Origin: Pseudomonas sp. C2B4
GTDB lineage: Bacteria > Pseudomonadota > Gammaproteobacteria > Pseudomonadales > Pseudomonadaceae
Assembly (NCBI RefSeq): GCF_013359695.1
Contig: NZ_JABFMU010000017.1
Location: 39,378-103,377, forward strand
DNA: 64,000 nucleotides
Reading direction: 5' to 3'
In this document: positions 61,702 through 64,000 of the stretch, in pieces
Position numbering within the stretch: the stretch's first letter is position 1
Layout: the number at the start of each line of letters is the position of its first letter
Position numbers and translations under genes: made by a program
The notes under the pieces: generated by a model
Told to the model about the DNA's origin: nothing
The model's input: the letters and a program-made list of their open reading frames with translations, nothing else
The model's database searches: none

Positions 61702-62975
61702 CAACTGTCCCTCACCCGTCGTTCAGGGGCGGCGCGTTGCGCCTGCTGCCTGGCCAGCCACAGGCACAACCCGCCCCACAACCCGGCAAATGGCACGATC
61801 ACCACCGCCACCAGCCCGAACCCCGCGCCCAGCGCCGTCAAACCGGCGGACAACCAGCCACTGGCCGCGTCTCCACCACGATAGACCAGGGTTTCGACCA
61901 CATTCTTGGCCTTGTACTTCTCCTCGCGGCTCACCACCGTCCACAACACTTCCCGTGCCGGTCGCACAATGGCGAACTCCACCGCGCGGCGCAGCCCCTG
62001 GGCCAGGGCTACGGTGCTCGGCATCGGTGCCAGCGCCATGGCGGCAAAGGCCACGATCGTCGCCAGCGGCAAGGCGACCAACGCCCCGCCAATGCCCACT
62101 CGTCGAATCAACGGCGCCGTCAGCAACAACTGGAACGTCAAAGTGAGGGTCGACACGAGCAAATCGACGATGGCGAAAAATTGCGTCCGGCTGCCAGTAT
62201 CAGCGTAGCTGCCAGCGACAATCCGTCCCTGCTCGAAATACAACAAGGTCGCGGCACTGGTGTGCAACAGCATGAACAGCACCAGCCCCAACAGGTACGG
62301 GGAGCGCAGGATCAGGGTGATGCCGCCGAGCATGCTGCCGCCCATGCGCCGTTCGTCGAGTAATGGATTGCCAGACTGCGACCGGGTGCGCGACAGCAGC
62401 CCCCGATAGCAGCGCACGGCGATTTCCAGCAGCAACGCCGCCGCGACAGTCAATGCCATCGGCCCCAGCCGGGTGGCCATGGTCGCCGCCAGCAACGGAC
62501 CGATAAAGGTGCCCAGGGTGCCGCCCGCGGCAACGCAACCGAACAGCCGTCGGCCCTGCTCGCTGGAAAAGCGGTCGACCAGCACACTCCAGAAAATCGA
62601 GACGATGAACAGGTTGTAAATGCTGATCCAGACAAAGAACACCCGCCCGACCGTCACCGGTGCGACGCGGTTGGCGATCAACAGGCCAAACACCAGCATC
62701 GACACGGAGATCACCCGGTAGATCAGCGGCACGAAACGCGTGGCCGGCAGCCGCGACGCCAGCGCACCGAACACGGGCACCATCAGCAGCATGACCACAA
62801 AGGTGGCGGTGAACAGCCACTGCAATTTGTCGGCACCGCCCTCAAGGCCCAGGGCATCGCGCAACGGCCGCACCAGGTAATAGCTGGCCAGCACGCAGAA
62901 ATGGAAGGCGAAGCCCAGCACCAGTGCCGCCCTTTCTGTGGGCCGCACATCGAGCCATTGAGGAATTTGGGGCAT
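61701..62975 (-). CDS. NTP/NDP exchange-type carrier (MFS-like)
   Basis: 424 residues with about twelve membrane segments. N-terminal RAALVLGFAFHFCVLASYYLVRPLRDALGLEGG and the late RRAVEFAIVRPAREVLWTVVSREEKYKAKNVVETLVYRGGDAASGW fit the Npt1/TlcC-related group found in free-living bacteria, whose function is not ATP parasitism. It overlaps the aldo/keto reductase gene, so the two are probably co-translated. Confidence 0.88.
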   Translation of the reverse strand: MPQIPQWLDVRPTERAALVLGFAFHFCVLASYYLVRPLRDALGLEGGADKLQWLFTATFVVMLLMVPVFGALASRLPATRFVPLIYRVISVSMLVFGLLIANRVAPVTVGRVFFVWISIYNLFIVSIFWSVLVDRFSSEQGRRLFGCVAAGGTLGTFIGPLLAATMATRLGPMALTVAAALLLEIAVRCYRGLLSRTRSQSGNPLLDERRMGGSMLGGITLILRSPYLLGLVLFMLLHTSAATLLYFEQGRIVAGSYADTGSRTQFFAIVDLLVSTLTLTFQLLLTAPLIRRVGIGGALVALPLATIVAFAAMALAPMPSTVALAQGLRRAVEFAIVRPAREVLWTVVSREEKYKAKNVVETLVYRGGDAASGWLSAGLTALGAGFGLVAVVIVPFAGLWGGLCLWLARQQAQRAAPERRVRDS

Positions 62976-63027
62976 CGATGCCCTCCTTTACCGCCAGCTA
63001 CACTTGGACAGCACCCCGGAGCCGTCA

Positions 63028-63810
63028 ATGCCCACTAACGTTAGCCGAATGTCCCGAACCCTGGTGTTAGTCGTCGTCATTCTCGCTGCGCTGTACCTGG
63101 CGCTCTGTGCCGCGCTGTTCGTGTTTCAGCGCGCGCTCATCTACTACCCGCAACCCCGCGCCGCCGGCTCTCCCGAAACACTGCTGACACTGCCCGTCGA
63201 CGATGTGCAGGTGCTGGTCTCGATCCGACCGCACGTTGGGCCCAAAGCGCTGATTTATTTCGGCGGCAATGCCGAGGACGTGTCGCGCAGCCTGCCGGAC
63301 TTTGCCCGGGCCTTCCCTGAACATGCCCTGTATTTCATGCATTACCGGGGTTACGGCGGCAGCGGCGGCTCGCCCTCCGAAGAAGCCATTGCCCGCGACG
63401 CCATGGCCCTGTTCGACAAGGCCTACACCGACCATCCGCAGATTACCCTGGTGGGTCGCAGCCTGGGATCCGGCGTCGCCGTGCGCCTGGCCAGCGTGCG
63501 CCCGGCGCAGAAGCTGTTGCTGATCACCCCTTACAACAGCCTTGAAGAGCTTGCCGCCCGCCAGTTCCGCTGGTTTCCGGTGCAGTGGTTGTTGCAGGAC
63601 AAGTTTGAATCCTGGCGCTATGCCGAACACATCGCCATCCCGACACGGTTGATCGCTGCCGAGCAGGATGAAGTGATTCCCGCTGCCAGTACCCGGCGGT
63701 TGTTCAGCCATTTTCCTGAGGGGGTGGCGACGCTGCGGGTGATTGCGGGCACGGGGCACAATTCCATCAGCGACAGCCCGGAATACCTCAAGGCGCTGGA
63801 GGACCCTTAG
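63028..63810 (+). CDS. Membrane-anchored alpha/beta hydrolase
   Basis: 260 residues from ATG 63028 with CGGAG eight bases upstream; a TTG further upstream is less likely. One N-terminal membrane segment (TLVLVVVILAALYLALCAALFVF) is followed by an alpha/beta hydrolase domain: LIYFGGNAEDV, YFMHYRGYGGSGGSPSE, nucleophile elbow LVGRSLGSGVAV, acid in IAAEQDEVIPA and His in AGTGHNSISDSPEYL. This is the FrsA/BEM46-like group. The stop codon TAG is the first triplet of the following REP arm. Confidence 0.92.
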   Translation: MPTNVSRMSRTLVLVVVILAALYLALCAALFVFQRALIYYPQPRAAGSPETLLTLPVDDVQVLVSIRPHVGPKALIYFGGNAEDVSRSLPDFARAFPEHALYFMHYRGYGGSGGSPSEEAIARDAMALFDKAYTDHPQITLVGRSLGSGVAVRLASVRPAQKLLLITPYNSLEELAARQFRWFPVQWLLQDKFESWRYAEHIAIPTRLIAAEQDEVIPAASTRRLFSHFPEGVATLRVIAGTGHNSISDSPEYLKALEDP

Positions 63811-63872
63811 GAGCATGGCGCCCGCGATAGCGATCTCATGGACGCCATCGCGGGCAAGCCTTGCTCCTACAG
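63808..63872. repeat. Degenerate REPIN overlapping a stop codon
   Basis: Left arm taggagcatggcgcccgcgat is partly decayed and contains the hydrolase stop; the right arm tcgcgggcaagccttgctcc ends at 63872. Confidence 0.7.
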
Positions 63873-63915
63873 GGAATTGAGGCGTTCACAGATTTCGAGC
63901 CCGCCCACTGCCTCA

Positions 63916-64000
63916 CTGTGGGAGCGAGCCTGCTCGCGAAGACGTCGGCACATCCAGCATCCATGTGTCTGACCTACCGCTTTCGCTAGCAGGCTCGCTC
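63916..64000. repeat. REPIN running off the right edge
   Basis: Standard left arm from 63916; the right arm (with cgctagcag for cgcgagcag) is cut by the window end. Confidence 0.88.

Noticed and set aside
1861..64000. Regularly occurring repeats as a CRISPR array
   Set aside because: The repeats are dispersed singly in intergenic gaps as inverted pairs, which is REPIN structure; no array and no cas gene.

Overview
The window is chromosome from a fluorescent Pseudomonas, probably the P. fluorescens group. The evidence is high-GC codon use, about 20 REP/REPIN elements of the gtgggagcgagcctgctcgc type in intergenic gaps, the lexA2-imuA-imuB cassette, an authentic acdS/acdR pair, and many genus-typical genes (gapN, ohr, ppk2, glcDEF, OprD porin, QEGLA-motif protein). 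No insertion sequence, prophage, plasmid gene, rRNA or CRISPR array is visible. One tRNA (Ser-UGA) lies at 21.9 kb.

Layout. 0-1.8 kb: damage-inducible mutagenesis operon lexA2-imuA-imuB, with imuB running off the left edge. 1.9-5.7 kb: LysR regulator, divergent amidohydrolase and a TorF-type porin. 5.7-13.2 kb: an eight-gene leftward operon (GntR regulator, AprA-like flavoprotein, 2x[4Fe-4S] ferredoxin, long substrate-binding protein, ABC permease, ABC ATPase, HEAT-repeat protein, DUF971 protein) that looks like an uptake-plus-redox system for an unidentified, possibly sulfur-containing, compound. 13.3-17.2 kb: Gfo/Idh oxidoreductase, Dyp peroxidase and GapN-like dehydrogenase. 17.3-18.8 kb: a DUF2235 hydrolase with a LecA-like C-terminus. 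19-25.7 kb: exporter/Lrp pair, lipoprotein, BI-1 protein, tRNA-Ser, a MerR regulator with two matching MerR-type promoters (a small secreted protein and an alpha/beta hydrolase), and a DUF1704 metallopeptidase.

25.9-32.4 kb: an AraC-controlled cluster (OprD porin, MFS transporter, AraC, opine-dehydrogenase-family enzyme, 3-hydroxyacyl-CoA-dehydrogenase-family enzyme). Two copies of a tandem 13-bp operator sit at identical spacing to candidate -10 boxes, and a duplicated leader carries Crc/Hfq-like A-rich motifs and short upstream ORFs. 32.6-37.7 kb: small proteins, DUF3016, an MCP and PPK2. 37.8-42.9 kb: a second homodimeric pyruvate-dehydrogenase-type E1, an unknown protein and acdS, with divergent acdR. 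ACC deaminase makes 2-oxobutyrate, a plausible E1 substrate.

43-50.3 kb: GNAT, Ohr, an unexplained small-ORF element, then PAS protein, sigma-54 activator and a sigma-54 promoter in front of a three-gene haem-dependent oxidative N-demethylase operon. 50.4-58.8 kb: APC permease, a small protein, lactate/glycolate permease and glcD-glcE-glcF-glcG for glycolate oxidation. 58.9-63.9 kb: Tat-type dienelactone hydrolase, 1-Cys peroxiredoxin, Tat-type aldo/keto reductase, NTP/NDP-type carrier and an anchored alpha/beta hydrolase. All function calls come from reading the translated sequences; no database search was run.
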